DNA of 20,130 nucleotides from Aquificaceae bacterium (GCA_015490215.1 WFYH01000236.1:1-20130); one strand, 5' to 3'. Positions 7,315-14,971 are shown, numbered from the stretch's first letter. Program-made: numbers and translations. Notes: generated by a model not told the origin, from the sequence alone.

Positions 7315-8757
7315 TTAACCCTTCAGCGTTCCTATGGGTCTAAGCCTTACCACCATCTTGGCTATACCCAGTCCGTCCACTACCTTTACCACCTCGGAAA
7401 CATCCTTGTAGGCTTGGGGTATTTCCTCCATTATCGTTCCCTTTCCCCTCGCTACGACCGTAAGATCCCCTATGACCTTATCAAGCCCCACCTCCTTGGC
7501 AAACTTCTTTGCTTTCCTGCGGGACATAAGCCTCCCGGCTCCATGGCAGGCGGTTCCAAAGCTCTTTTCCATAGCCTCCTTTTGACCAACAAGAAGGTAG
7601 GAAGCCCTCCCCATGTCACCGGGAATTATAACCGGCTGACCCACGCTCCTGTAAGCGGGTGGGACCTCCGGGTTAAAAGGCGGGAACGCCCTCGTTGCAC
7701 CCTTTCTGTGGACTACCAGTTTCTTCAGCTTCCTGCCTACCTTATGCTCTTCAAGTTTAGCTATGTTGTGGGCATGGTCGTAAATCAGCCTATATCCGAG
7801 CTCGTCCCAAGAGATACCCAAAACCCTCTTCAAAGTTTCCGCAGCCCTGAAGCCAATTATCTGCCTGTTGGCAAAGGCGTAATTTGCCGCAGCACACATA
7901 GCCCTAAAGTAGCTCTGCCCTTCCTCCGAATAAAAGGGAACGCAGGCAAGCTGAGGATCGGGAAGGTCTATACCGTATTTGGGAGCGGAGTTCAGGGACA
8001 CCCTCAGATAATCGGTGCAGACTTGATGCCCAAAACCCCTTGAACCGGAGTGTACCATTATAAAGACCTGACCCTCTTCCACCCCGAGGGCTTTGGCTAC
8101 CTCTTCATCGTAGATCTCCTCCGCCACTTGAAGCTCTACAAAGTGGTTACCAGAACCTACGGTTCCCAGTTCATCGGAACCCCTCTCGTAAGCCTCCTTG
8201 GAAGCATCTTTTGGATCCGCTCCGGGTATGGCTCCGAAGCTCTCTATATGCTGAAGATCTTCCTCAGGACCGAAGCCCTGATCAACCGCCCAACGGGCAC
8301 CTTCCACCAAAACCTCTTCCATTTGAGAGCGTGAAAGCCTTATGTTTCCCGTTGAACCTACACCTGCAGGGACATTTTTTAGCATCTCCTGCATTATCTC
8401 TTTTATCCTTGGGACTACATCCTTCGCCTTCAGGTTCGTGGCAATAAGCCTTACCCCGCAGTTTATGTCGTATCCAACCGACCCGGGGCTTATTATTCCT
8501 TCCTCCGCATCCGTTGCCATTACCCCGCCTACGGGAAAGCCGTAGCCCACGTGGACATCGGGCATAACGTATACAGCCTTGGTCACACCCGGCAGGGAGG
8601 AGGCATTGAGAGCCTGCTTTAGAGCATCCTCCTCAAGGTGCTCGTAGAGTTCACCGCTCAGGTAAAGAATTACCGGAACCTTCTGTCCGGGGACGGTTCC
8701 TTTGGGAAGCTCCCAGACAAACTGACCCTTGCGAACGAGCTTTTCCTTTAGACCCAT
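7315..8757 (-). CDS. rtcB: RNA-splicing ligase RtcB
   Basis: 480 residues, standard RtcB length. Metal-site motifs are intact: PDVHVGYGFPVGGV (66-79), the Asp97 and Cys100 pair in YDINCGVR, GSGNHFVE with His205, and HSGSRG with His236. The guanylylated histidine is His405 in SFGTACHGAGR. RtcB joins RNA ends bearing 2',3'-cyclic or 3'-phosphate to 5'-OH using GTP, in tRNA splicing or RNA repair. No archease or RtcA gene is nearby. It lies 14 bases behind the DUF302 gene and one base ahead of pgpA, at the tail of the sox operon. There is no good Shine-Dalgarno site before the ATG. All expected catalytic residues are present, so activity is likely; the in vivo RNA substrate is unknown. Confidence 0.96.
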   Translation of the reverse strand: MGLKEKLVRKGQFVWELPKGTVPGQKVPVILYLSGELYEHLEEDALKQALNASSLPGVTKAVYVMPDVHVGYGFPVGGVMATDAEEGIISPGSVGYDINCGVRLIATNLKAKDVVPRIKEIMQEMLKNVPAGVGSTGNIRLSRSQMEEVLVEGARWAVDQGFGPEEDLQHIESFGAIPGADPKDASKEAYERGSDELGTVGSGNHFVELQVAEEIYDEEVAKALGVEEGQVFIMVHSGSRGFGHQVCTDYLRVSLNSAPKYGIDLPDPQLACVPFYSEEGQSYFRAMCAAANYAFANRQIIGFRAAETLKRVLGISWDELGYRLIYDHAHNIAKLEEHKVGRKLKKLVVHRKGATRAFPPFNPEVPPAYRSVGQPVIIPGDMGRASYLLVGQKEAMEKSFGTACHGAGRLMSRRKAKKFAKEVGLDKVIGDLTVVARGKGTIMEEIPQAYKDVSEVVKVVDGLGIAKMVVRLRPIGTLKG

Positions 8758-8771
8758 TACTTAAAGAAAGA

Positions 8772-9266
8772 TTACTTTTCTCCGGCTACCTGAGCAAGGG
8801 CTATCCTGAGCCTTTCGTAGACGTTTTCCAAAAGGCGGGTGTATTTCTCCCCGAGTTCTTCCGAGTAGTCCTTTATAAACAGGATCTCTTTGGGTGCGGT
8901 TATGTAAACTTTCCCTTCCCTTTCGTAGATAACTACGCTACAAGGTATAAGGGTGCTCATAAAGGGAACCTTCCTCAAAAGCTCCTTCTTTTCTTCTATA
9001 TCGCAAGCCAAGACGGTCGTGTAATTGGGGAAGTCCTTTATACCCCTGCTGTGGATGACCTCAGACATAGGTAAAACCCTTATTACCTTCAGCCCTTTTT
9101 CGTTCAAGCTCTTGACCACTTGGTTAACTGTCTCTTTAAAGGTCTTGTCTTTAACCTCAAGGGTAAAAAAGAAAAGATTTTCGGGGGTAAGCAGGAAGTT
9201 CTTTACGTAAAACAAAAAGGCGAGGACCGCAAGGACCCCGCCTACGAAGAAGATTATCACCTTCAT
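8772..9266 (-). CDS. DUF302-family membrane-anchored protein linked to sox genes
   Basis: 164 residues from the ATG at 9266, which overlaps the soxB TGA as ATGA. An upstream in-frame ATG at 9278 would lie inside soxB and lacks support. Residues 1-23 form a single membrane anchor or signal segment. The rest matches the DUF302 fold: an early LEVKDKTFKETVNQVVKSL helix, a central cysteine (LACDIEEKKELLRKVPFM), then the LIPCSVVIYER strand with its conserved cysteine. Proteins of this family often occur beside sulfur and redox genes, but their biochemical role is not established. Coupling to soxB suggests the product works in the periplasm or at the membrane in sulfur oxidation. Its two cysteines could carry sulfane sulfur, which is speculation. 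Confidence 0.8.
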   Translation of the reverse strand: MKVIIFFVGGVLAVLAFLFYVKNFLLTPENLFFFTLEVKDKTFKETVNQVVKSLNEKGLKVIRVLPMSEVIHSRGIKDFPNYTTVLACDIEEKKELLRKVPFMSTLIPCSVVIYEREGKVYITAPKEILFIKDYSEELGEKYTRLLENVYERLRIALAQVAGEK

Positions 9267-11017
9267 GTGCCGAAGCACTGATCGTAGGTCTTGTAGGGTG
9301 CATCCAGAACCTTAACGTTGGGTTTGGTTCTGACCTTAATGTTCCCTTTCTTCTTGATGTAGTTAATGAGTATGTCGTATACAGGGACGGGTTTGTAGTC
9401 AGGGTGAAGAGCATCAGGAGGTGGCGGGGGACCACCGTAGACAGCTATCAGATACTCTTTGTCCTCCTTGAGAGGTTTTCCACCTATCCATACCTTCTTT
9501 ATACGCTTATACTGGGGACCGTTTACCTCTATCTCGTATTCAACGTTCCATATACGTGTCATGTCGCCGCCCTGCTGATAGAAGGGATCCGGGTTAAAGA
9601 CGTTGTCCGCAATGTCTTCCCAGATGGCTAAAAGGTCTTTGCCTTTCCTCTTGAGGATGTAGACGTTGGGATAGGTGATGGCGGTGTAGTCGTAGACGTG
9701 GTCCCTCGTTATCTTCTGACCGGGAAGAACTACGGTTCCCCATCTGTATCCGGGAGAGTGGACTACATCAAGATCTCCACCGTAGTAGTCGTTTATCGCC
9801 TCTCCTACAAGCCAGTCCCACGTGGAGAAGAAGGTATCCCTCTTGTAGAGCATTACCTCCGCGGTTCCTATCTCCTCATCCAGCTTGTATTTCTTGGTGA
9901 CCTCCTTCTTGTATTTTTCAACGAGTTTTTGGGCTTCCCTATCGGGGGGTATCAGGTTGGAAGCCACCGGGTAGAGTTTGAAGTTAAAGTCCCTTATTTG
10001 TCCGTTCCTTACGTCAAGGTCAAGTCTTCCTACAAACTTTCCGTGGGAACCGGCTATGAGAACAAGGGTCTTTCCTACCCTTACCGCCTTGGGTGTCACA
10101 TCGTGAGTGTGTCCGGAGATGATAACGTCTATTCCCTCAACCACCTGAGCTATCTTCTGGTCAAGGGGGAAGCCGTTATGGGTCAGGAATATGACCGCAT
10201 CAACCTTGTGCTTTTCCCTCAGCTCCCTTACAAACTGCTGGAGTTGATCCTCCCTTATACCGAAGCTCCACCCTTCAACGAACTGGCGCGGGTTGGCAAG
10301 AGGTGTGAAGGGGAAGGAGCTTCCTATGATTCCGAGCTTGGCACCTCCCACCTCTTTGATAGTGTAGGGTTTAAAGACAAGATCGCCCCACAGCTCATCA
10401 ACAACGTTGTGGGTGATAAACTCACAACCGCCTTTTTCAAGTTCATCAATTCTTTTTAGGAATATCTCCTTTCCGAAAGTGAAATCCCAGTGGGCTACGA
10501 AGAGGTCGTATCCCGTCAAAACCATCCAGTCCACAACGGACTTTCCTTCGGTAAAGGTTCCTATGGCGGTAGTGTTCCAAGTGTCGCCCCCATCCATAAC
10601 AAGAACCTTATCCCTTCCCCTCTCTGCAATTACGTGCTTTATTATGGTGGTTATGTGGGCTGCGCCCCCCATCTTTCCAAACTTATGGGCGAGCTTAGGG
10701 AAGTCTACACAGCTGGTAAAGTAAGCCTCCAAAGTGCCCGGAGCTATCTTGTAGTATCTGAGAAAGTCCATGCCCGTTATGTAACCGGGTGTTCCGGCGA
10801 GCTTTTTGGGTGCTACCAAGTTCATGGGTTCTGCAAAATACAGGGGTTCCAAGTGGGCGTGCAGATCGGTGGTAAACAGCAGGGTTACGTTGCCCACCGG
10901 CTTGAAGCTCATAATATCGTCGTAGGTCATCTTCGCCAAAGCGGAGACGGGGTTCGCAGCCATGAAAGCTCCCGTCACTATGGCGAGTTCCAAGAAGTCC
11001 CTACGGGTCAGATGCAT
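9263..11017 (-). CDS. soxB: Thiosulfohydrolase SoxB
   Basis: 584 residues of the metallophosphatase/5'-nucleotidase superfamily. Residues 1-30 are a Tat signal (RRDFLEL at 5-11 and a hydrophobic stretch ending ALA), in keeping with folded export of a dimanganese enzyme. Metal motifs visible are Asp51 and His53 in TTDLHAH, GGDTWN at 143-148, and the SGHTHDVTP and GSHGKFVGR segments of the catalytic domain. A C-terminal 5'-nucleotidase-like domain follows. SoxB hydrolyses the sulfonate from the cysteine-bound S-thiosulfonate on SoxY and releases sulfate. A strong Shine-Dalgarno site precedes the start. Upstream, after soxX, lies a stem-loop with a T-run, so soxB and the following genes may be transcribed at a different level from soxYZAX. 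Confidence 0.97.
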   Translation of the reverse strand: MHLTRRDFLELAIVTGAFMAANPVSALAKMTYDDIMSFKPVGNVTLLFTTDLHAHLEPLYFAEPMNLVAPKKLAGTPGYITGMDFLRYYKIAPGTLEAYFTSCVDFPKLAHKFGKMGGAAHITTIIKHVIAERGRDKVLVMDGGDTWNTTAIGTFTEGKSVVDWMVLTGYDLFVAHWDFTFGKEIFLKRIDELEKGGCEFITHNVVDELWGDLVFKPYTIKEVGGAKLGIIGSSFPFTPLANPRQFVEGWSFGIREDQLQQFVRELREKHKVDAVIFLTHNGFPLDQKIAQVVEGIDVIISGHTHDVTPKAVRVGKTLVLIAGSHGKFVGRLDLDVRNGQIRDFNFKLYPVASNLIPPDREAQKLVEKYKKEVTKKYKLDEEIGTAEVMLYKRDTFFSTWDWLVGEAINDYYGGDLDVVHSPGYRWGTVVLPGQKITRDHVYDYTAITYPNVYILKRKGKDLLAIWEDIADNVFNPDPFYQQGGDMTRIWNVEYEIEVNGPQYKRIKKVWIGGKPLKEDKEYLIAVYGGPPPPPDALHPDYKPVPVYDILINYIKKKGNIKVRTKPNVKVLDAPYKTYDQCFGT

Positions 11018-11024
11018 CTCTTAT

Positions 11025-11033
11025 ACCTCCTTT
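11025..11033 (-). promoter_or_regulatory. Shine-Dalgarno site of soxB
   Basis: The minus strand reads AAAGGAGGT 7 bases before the ATG at 11017. It is close to the ideal anti-16S complement and confirms the chosen start with its Tat signal. Confidence 0.85.
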
Positions 11034-11070
11034 AAGCAAAAAAATTTAACACAGGGTGAAGGGACAGCTT

Positions 11071-11094
11071 AAATAAAAGGGGCGGGAAAGCCCC
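11071..11094 (-). terminator. Stem-loop with T-run between soxX and soxB
   Basis: On the minus strand GGGGC, a 6-base loop (TTTCCC) and GCCCC form a 5-bp all-GC stem (94-90 with 83-79), followed at once by TTTTATTT. This is an intrinsic-terminator shape lying 11 bases past the soxX stop. The stem is short for a thermophile, so it may instead be a partial attenuator or an RNA-stabilising 3' end for the soxYZAX part of the transcript. Confidence 0.6.
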
Positions 11095-11104
11095 GCGAGA
11101 GGTG

Positions 11105-11722
11105 TTACCTGTTGAGAGGGGAGTTGGGATCATGCATGTAAGCCACTATGTCCGCTATCTCTTCCGGTGTCAGCACGCCGTGGTATCCGAGTCTGGGCAT
11201 GGTGGAACAGGGGTTTATAGCCCAAGAGTTGTAGATCCTTATGTAGGTATCTTTGGGGTCTATACCGCGTTTAGCGTATCCCCTGAGGGAGGGTCCTATG
11301 TTACCGCAGGCTATGATGTTGGGGTCACCGCAGTGGCAGGCGTAGCAGTTACCCCTTCTGCTCCTTCCGCCCTTCTTTGGATCTCCGAAGAGCTTTTCAC
11401 CCCTCTTCACGTCCTTGCCTACAGGTCCGCCGGGCGGGAACTTAACCGTAGCGAGCATTTCCTTTTTGAAGGTTTCAATATCTATCCCCTGAGGCACAAG
11501 CTGCATGGGATTTGAGCAAGCCTTTTGCCATTTATCCTGATTTGCCAAAGCTATCTTAAACTTCTCGGTCTTGCTGAGTTTCTTCTTTTCCTTTTTAGCT
11601 TCCATCTTCTCAGCCTTGGGAGCTTCCGCCTTTTCCGCTTTGCCCGCCTGCTGAGCGGTGGGTTGGCAAGCTACCAAAAGACCTAAACCAGCAAACACTC
11701 CTACCGCAAGTATCTTTTTCAT
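11105..11722 (-). CDS. soxX: SoxX, monoheme c-type cytochrome, predicted lipoprotein
   Basis: 205 residues. The N-terminus (MKKILAVGVFAGLGLLVAC) ends in a lipobox, so Cys19 is likely lipidated and the mature protein tethered to a membrane. Residues 28-50 are an Ala/Glu/Lys linker. The cytochrome domain has one heme site, Cys126-Tyr-Ala-Cys129-His130; Met175 in CSTMPRLG is the likely sixth ligand. The end carries LTPEEIADIVAYM, typical of class I cytochromes c. SoxX pairs with SoxA and accepts the electrons released when thiosulfate is joined to SoxY. Further cysteines at 69, 131, 139 and 172 may form disulfides. GGAGG lies upstream, and the start is 17 bases after soxA. Confidence 0.93.
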   Translation of the reverse strand: MKKILAVGVFAGLGLLVACQPTAQQAGKAEKAEAPKAEKMEAKKEKKKLSKTEKFKIALANQDKWQKACSNPMQLVPQGIDIETFKKEMLATVKFPPGGPVGKDVKRGEKLFGDPKKGGRSRRGNCYACHCGDPNIIACGNIGPSLRGYAKRGIDPKDTYIRIYNSWAINPCSTMPRLGYHGVLTPEEIADIVAYMHDPNSPLNR

Positions 11723-11739
11723 CGCTTACCCCTCCTTCG

Positions 11740-12567
11740 TTATCTGAGCAGTCCGGGAACTTCCACTACACCGCCGTTGGCAGCCTTCTTCATGTAAAGC
11801 TCAAGAGCTATTACCCATTCAGACATAGGAGGCGGCTTCTTTACCCAGTCCTTCTTTTCGTCCCATTTGTTCAGATAGAGGAAGTAGGCTTTAAAACAGG
11901 ATCTGACCCTGTCCTCCATGGTCCACATTTTGTCCGAACCGAACCTGTAGGCAGGCCAGTGGGTGTAAACCTTCGCCTTGACGGGATCGGGAAGTCCCTG
12001 AAGCCTTATCCTCTTACCCGCAAGGACCGTGTGGCATATTCCGCAGGAAAAGTCCCTCGCTCCTACCCTCATGAACCAGAGCTTTTCACCGAGTTCGTAA
12101 AGTCTCTTTTCTTCGGGGTGTTTGAGCTGAACGTTTATCTTCTGCCCGTTGCTCAGAGATGCTACGTAAGAGGCAAGGGGCACCCTGTAGGGTCCGCTCC
12201 ACTTGTTGAACTGCTTTTTGAACTTTTTATCCTTGGGGTCGTAGCCCATGTATTTGGTCATACAGCTCCAGATCCTCAGATCTATGTCTGCAACCTTGCC
12301 TATGTCGTCATAGTATCTGGGCATCTTGGCGTAAGCACCTTCAAGCTTAGCTCCGTCCTGCCCGTGGCAGGTGGCACAGGACTTTCCGTTGGGTCCCGGC
12401 TTGTGGAACATCTCCCTTCCTTCGTCAACGTAGGCGTCTCCGGGATGCATCCCGAGTTCCAAAAGTTCTTGTAAGTGCGAGGGAACCTGATCCTGAGCCA
12501 CCGCCAGCGTTCCCAGAGCCACCCCTCCTGCCAAGAGGGATGTCAAAAGAAGCTTCTTCTTTTTCAT
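11740..12567 (-). CDS. soxA: SoxA, diheme c-type cytochrome (L-cysteine S-thiosulfotransferase subunit)
   Basis: 275 residues with an N-terminal signal peptide (KKKKLLLTSLLAGG... ending AVAQ near 25). Two heme sites are present: Cys64-Cys67-His68 and Cys175-Cys178-His179, so this is the diheme SoxA type. Cys224 in RVRSCFKAYF matches the catalytic cysteine that ligates the active-site heme as a persulfide. Cys102 (IWSCMTKYM) fits the equivalent position in the first domain. With SoxX it conjugates thiosulfate to the SoxY cysteine. Maturation needs a cytochrome c assembly system; a ResB gene lies elsewhere in this window. AAAGGAGG precedes the ATG, and soxZ ends 22 bases upstream. Confidence 0.96.
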   Translation of the reverse strand: MKKKKLLLTSLLAGGVALGTLAVAQDQVPSHLQELLELGMHPGDAYVDEGREMFHKPGPNGKSCATCHGQDGAKLEGAYAKMPRYYDDIGKVADIDLRIWSCMTKYMGYDPKDKKFKKQFNKWSGPYRVPLASYVASLSNGQKINVQLKHPEEKRLYELGEKLWFMRVGARDFSCGICHTVLAGKRIRLQGLPDPVKAKVYTHWPAYRFGSDKMWTMEDRVRSCFKAYFLYLNKWDEKKDWVKKPPPMSEWVIALELYMKKAANGGVVEVPGLLR

Positions 12568-12589
12568 ACCAGCCCCTCCTTTCAGCTGA

Positions 12590-12922
12590 TTAGCTGACGT
12601 TTATCTTCACGTCTTTGCTCCAAGAACCTCCCTTGTTGTCAGTGTATCTGATGGTAAGTGTTCCGGACTCTGTAGCTTTGAGCATTATCGCAAAGTAAGG
12701 GTTCTTACTTATACCCGGTCCGGTTATTAGGGTTGTAACCTTCTGACCGTTGAAGAGGAACTCTACCTTGTCTATGTAGTGAGCCGGGATAGTTTTTCCG
12801 GTCTTCTTGTCTTTCCTTAGCCCCGTTTCCATCGGGTGGGTTATGACCATCTGGACCTTGATGATTTGCCCCTTGCTTATCCTTCTGGGCACTCTAACGA
12901 TAGCTCTTCCTATCCTTGCCAT
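12590..12922 (-). CDS. soxZ: SoxZ, sulfur carrier complex subunit
   Basis: 110 residues, the normal SoxZ size, with no signal peptide. SoxZ usually leaves the cell bound to SoxY, which carries the Tat signal. The family core is plain: KGQIIKVQMVITHPMETGLR near the N-terminus, then IPAHYIDKVEFLFNG and a C-terminal immunoglobulin-like strand pair (GTLTIRYTDNKGG). It forms the SoxYZ heterodimer that presents the carrier cysteine to SoxAX and SoxB. GGGAGGT lies a few bases before the ATG. It sits 37 bases after soxY. Confidence 0.96.
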   Translation of the reverse strand: MARIGRAIVRVPRRISKGQIIKVQMVITHPMETGLRKDKKTGKTIPAHYIDKVEFLFNGQKVTTLITGPGISKNPYFAIMLKATESGTLTIRYTDNKGGSWSKDVKINVS

Positions 12923-12959
12923 TTCTTACCTCCCTTTAGGTTTTATTGAAAGCGAGCAA

Positions 12960-13418
12960 TTAACCACAACCGCCTACGGTAACCTTAACCTCCTTGGCTG
13001 CAGCAAGGAGGGTTCCGTCCTTCATCTTTATCACCGCCCTAACGGGGGAGGTCTTGGCGAGCTTTATTCTGGTGGCAAAAAACACCTCTCCGTTCATAGG
13101 AGACAGCTGAACGGTCGTCACCCACGGGTTAAAGTTGTTGTCTGCGAATATGTAAAGGGCTTCCACTTGATCCACGGGTATGTTTGCCTTAACTTGGACG
13201 GGCACGTTGGCTCCGGATTCGGCAATGGTAGGTGCCTTGATGTGGATAAGGTTGCTCTCTTTGAGTCCAGAAAGTCCCACTCCCAAGTGCTGCTTGAGCG
13301 CATCATCAATAGATATCTTCTTGGGAGCGGAGCTTGCAACTTTGACTGCTCCCGGTCCTGCCATCAGGGTCAGCGCTCCGACCCCTGCGACCTTAAAAAG
13401 GTCCCTTCTTGTAATCAT
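12960..13418 (-). CDS. soxY: SoxY, sulfur carrier protein
   Basis: 152 residues from the ATG at 13418, fixed by AGGAGGT on the minus strand 7 bases upstream; a GTG at 13427 gives three extra residues without support. The Tat signal TRRDLFKVAG lies at residues 3-12 and is followed by a hydrophobic stretch. The mature domain is the SoxY immunoglobulin-like fold. The protein ends VGGCG, where Cys151 is the swinging-arm cysteine that carries thiosulfate and its oxidation intermediates. The usual terminus is GGCGG, so this arm is one glycine shorter. It lies 2 bases after the thioredoxin-like gene, implying co-translation. Confidence 0.95.
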   Translation of the reverse strand: MITRRDLFKVAGVGALTLMAGPGAVKVASSAPKKISIDDALKQHLGVGLSGLKESNLIHIKAPTIAESGANVPVQVKANIPVDQVEALYIFADNNFNPWVTTVQLSPMNGEVFFATRIKLAKTSPVRAVIKMKDGTLLAAAKEVKVTVGGCG

Positions 13419-13420
13419 GA

Positions 13421-13831
13421 TTAACACCTCCTAAGATTTGATTTTTTGCAAACTCCCGTTAGCAAGCTCAAGAAAACTTCCTTCTCCCTGCTCCCAAAGA
13501 TTCTGGTTATAACCCTGTCCTTTCTAGGATCATATATCACAAAGAAAGGTGTCCCGATCACTCCGAACCTACGATTTAAACTTCTGTTTTTGTCCACGTC
13601 CACACTAAGAACAACGAAGTTGTCATTTATAAAACTGTCCACTTCCGGGTCGCCCAAAACGAACTCTTCCATCTGCAAGCAGTAAGGGCAGTGGTCGCTG
13701 TAGAAGTAAATAAACAACTTTTTACCCGATTTTTTTGCACTATCAAGCGCTTTTTCAAAATCCGTAAACCAATTTCCGGCAAATACAAATACACTTACAA
13801 AGAGAACTGCAACCAGCACAGCTCTAAGCAT
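13421..13831 (-). CDS. Periplasmic thioredoxin-fold protein, SoxW-like
   Basis: 136 residues. An N-terminal signal peptide (about 1-18, ending VFAG) is followed by a thioredoxin fold with Cys48-Pro-Tyr-Cys51 in YSDHCPYCLQM and a cis-proline loop IGTPFF (Pro95). This resembles the thioredoxin-like SoxW/DsbC-type proteins often found in sox clusters, which keep the SoxY cysteine reduced or reactivate SoxYZ. As the first gene of the sox block it supports such a role, but substrate specificity cannot be read from sequence. Two more cysteines (128 and the last residue) lie in the tail. No Shine-Dalgarno site is visible before the ATG; a TTATTT box lies 6 bases upstream, hinting at a leaderless message. 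Confidence 0.85.
   Translation of the reverse strand: MLRAVLVAVLFVSVFVFAGNWFTDFEKALDSAKKSGKKLFIYFYSDHCPYCLQMEEFVLGDPEVDSFINDNFVVLSVDVDKNRSLNRRFGVIGTPFFVIYDPRKDRVITRIFGSREKEVFLSLLTGVCKKSNLRRC
13426..13432 (-). promoter_or_regulatory. Shine-Dalgarno site of soxY
   Basis: AGGAGGT on the minus strand, 7 bases before the ATG at 13418. It overlaps the last codons of the preceding thioredoxin-like gene and settles the soxY start against the upstream GTG. Confidence 0.85.
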
Positions 13832-13948
13832 TGCACTAAATAATTTAGAAGAATGCCCCTTTGAGTTCCCTTAATTATTGCTTATGTTTTGATAATTGAG
13901 CCTAATTTAAAACTTTTTGTATATAACAAATTTCTTATATCCCGAACT
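13832..13948 (-). promoter_or_regulatory. Probable promoter region of the sox operon
   Basis: This 117-bp AT-rich gap lies between the argC stop and the first sox-block gene and must hold the main sox promoter unless argC reads through. On the minus strand TAAATT and TTATTT sequences lie 6-15 bases before the ATG at 13831. Two weak inverted repeats are visible: TTTGT/ACAAA (13916-13930) and AATTAT/ATAATT (13873-13878 with 13892-13897). I see neither a good -35 hexamer nor a sigma-54 site, and no GC-rich terminator for argC. Confidence 0.5.
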
Positions 13949-14971
13949 TCAGGGAAAGATAGAAACGTTCGGTATCCCCAGTTCCTCCTCAAAACCCGCC
14001 ATAAGGTTCATATTCTGGACAGCCTGCAGGGAAGCTCCCTTGCCCAAGTTATCTATAACCGACACCACCACGACGGTGGAGGTCCTTTTATCGTAAAAGG
14101 GATAAAGAAAACATAGGTTGGTTCCGAGAACCCAACGGGTCATGGGGGGTGAGTTGGCAACCCTGATGAACCTTTCCCCTCTGTAAGTTTCAAGAAATAG
14201 GTCTCTTACTTCGGGCACCCGAGCCTGAACGTATACGGTGGATATCATTCCCCTCGGGGCTGGAACCACGGTAGGGGTAAACCTCACTTTTACCTCTTTA
14301 CCGCTTATTCTTCTGATTACATCTTCCATCTCGGGGGTGTGCCTGTGTTTTTCCACCGAATAGCAGAAAAAGTTGTCTTCCATCTCCGGGAAGTGGAAGT
14401 GTTGTTTGGGTTTCCTTCCCGCACCGGAGACGCCCGAAAGGGCGTGAACCACCACCCTATCCGGAACTATACCCTCTTTTAAAAAGGGATACAGGGCAAG
14501 TAGCGTAGCGGTGGGATAGCAACCGGGATTGGCAACAAAAGAAGCGCCACGAATCTGATCACGGAATAGCTCGGGAAGACCGTAGACCGCCTCTTTCAAA
14601 AGGTCGGGTCTGGAATGATCAAAGCCGTAAAATTCCGGATAAGCCTGCGGATCTTTTATCCTGAAGGCTCCTGACAGGTCTATGACCCTTACCCTCGCAT
14701 CCAGCAAACGGGGGGCTATCTCCAAAGAAGCCTCATGGGGAAGGCATAGGAAGGCAAGGTCAAAATTCTCCGAAGGGGATTCTTCCAGCACTCTATCTCC
14801 AATTGGCGTTCCCGCAAGGTGGGGGAAAACCTCCGAAAGGGGGCTTCCGGCTTTGGAAGAGGAGATAAGGGACACTATCTCTACCTTGGGATGCTCTAAA
14901 AGCGCTCTTATCAGTTCCGATGCGGTGTAGCCGGTGGCTCCGTATATACAGACCTTTAGCGTTTGCTCCAC
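13949..14971 (-). CDS. argC: N-acetyl-gamma-glutamyl-phosphate reductase
   Basis: 340 residues, standard length for the long ArgC type. The NADP-binding motif GATGYTASEL lies at 11-20. Catalytic Cys151 is in ANPGCYPTATLL. The downstream HALSGVSGAGRKP segment and the CYSVEKHRHTPEM stretch with the catalytic histidine region are present. It reduces N-acetylglutamyl phosphate to the semialdehyde, the third step of arginine synthesis. The ATG at 14971 lies inside the 3' end of rpsI (16-base overlap), so it is the last gene of the ribosomal-protein block. No other arg gene is present. Confidence 0.96.
   Translation of the reverse strand: MEQTLKVCIYGATGYTASELIRALLEHPKVEIVSLISSSKAGSPLSEVFPHLAGTPIGDRVLEESPSENFDLAFLCLPHEASLEIAPRLLDARVRVIDLSGAFRIKDPQAYPEFYGFDHSRPDLLKEAVYGLPELFRDQIRGASFVANPGCYPTATLLALYPFLKEGIVPDRVVVHALSGVSGAGRKPKQHFHFPEMEDNFFCYSVEKHRHTPEMEDVIRRISGKEVKVRFTPTVVPAPRGMISTVYVQARVPEVRDLFLETYRGERFIRVANSPPMTRWVLGTNLCFLYPFYDKRTSTVVVVSVIDNLGKGASLQAVQNMNLMAGFEEELGIPNVSIFP

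Noticed and set aside
7243..8043. Long plus-strand open frame of 266 codons opposite rtcB
   Set aside because: It is the antisense shadow of rtcB, whose catalytic motifs are all intact on the minus strand.
9267..9278. Upstream ATG at 9278 as start of the DUF302 gene
   Set aside because: The ATG at 9266 overlaps the soxB stop in the standard ATGA arrangement and begins directly with the membrane segment.
9698..10459. Long plus-strand open frame of 253 codons opposite soxB
   Set aside because: Antisense shadow of soxB; it shows no family motif or ribosome-binding site.
13911..13933. TTTGT/ACAAA inverted repeat as an argC terminator
   Set aside because: The stem is only five mostly A-T pairs and is not followed by a T-run of adequate length; in a thermophile it would not be stable.
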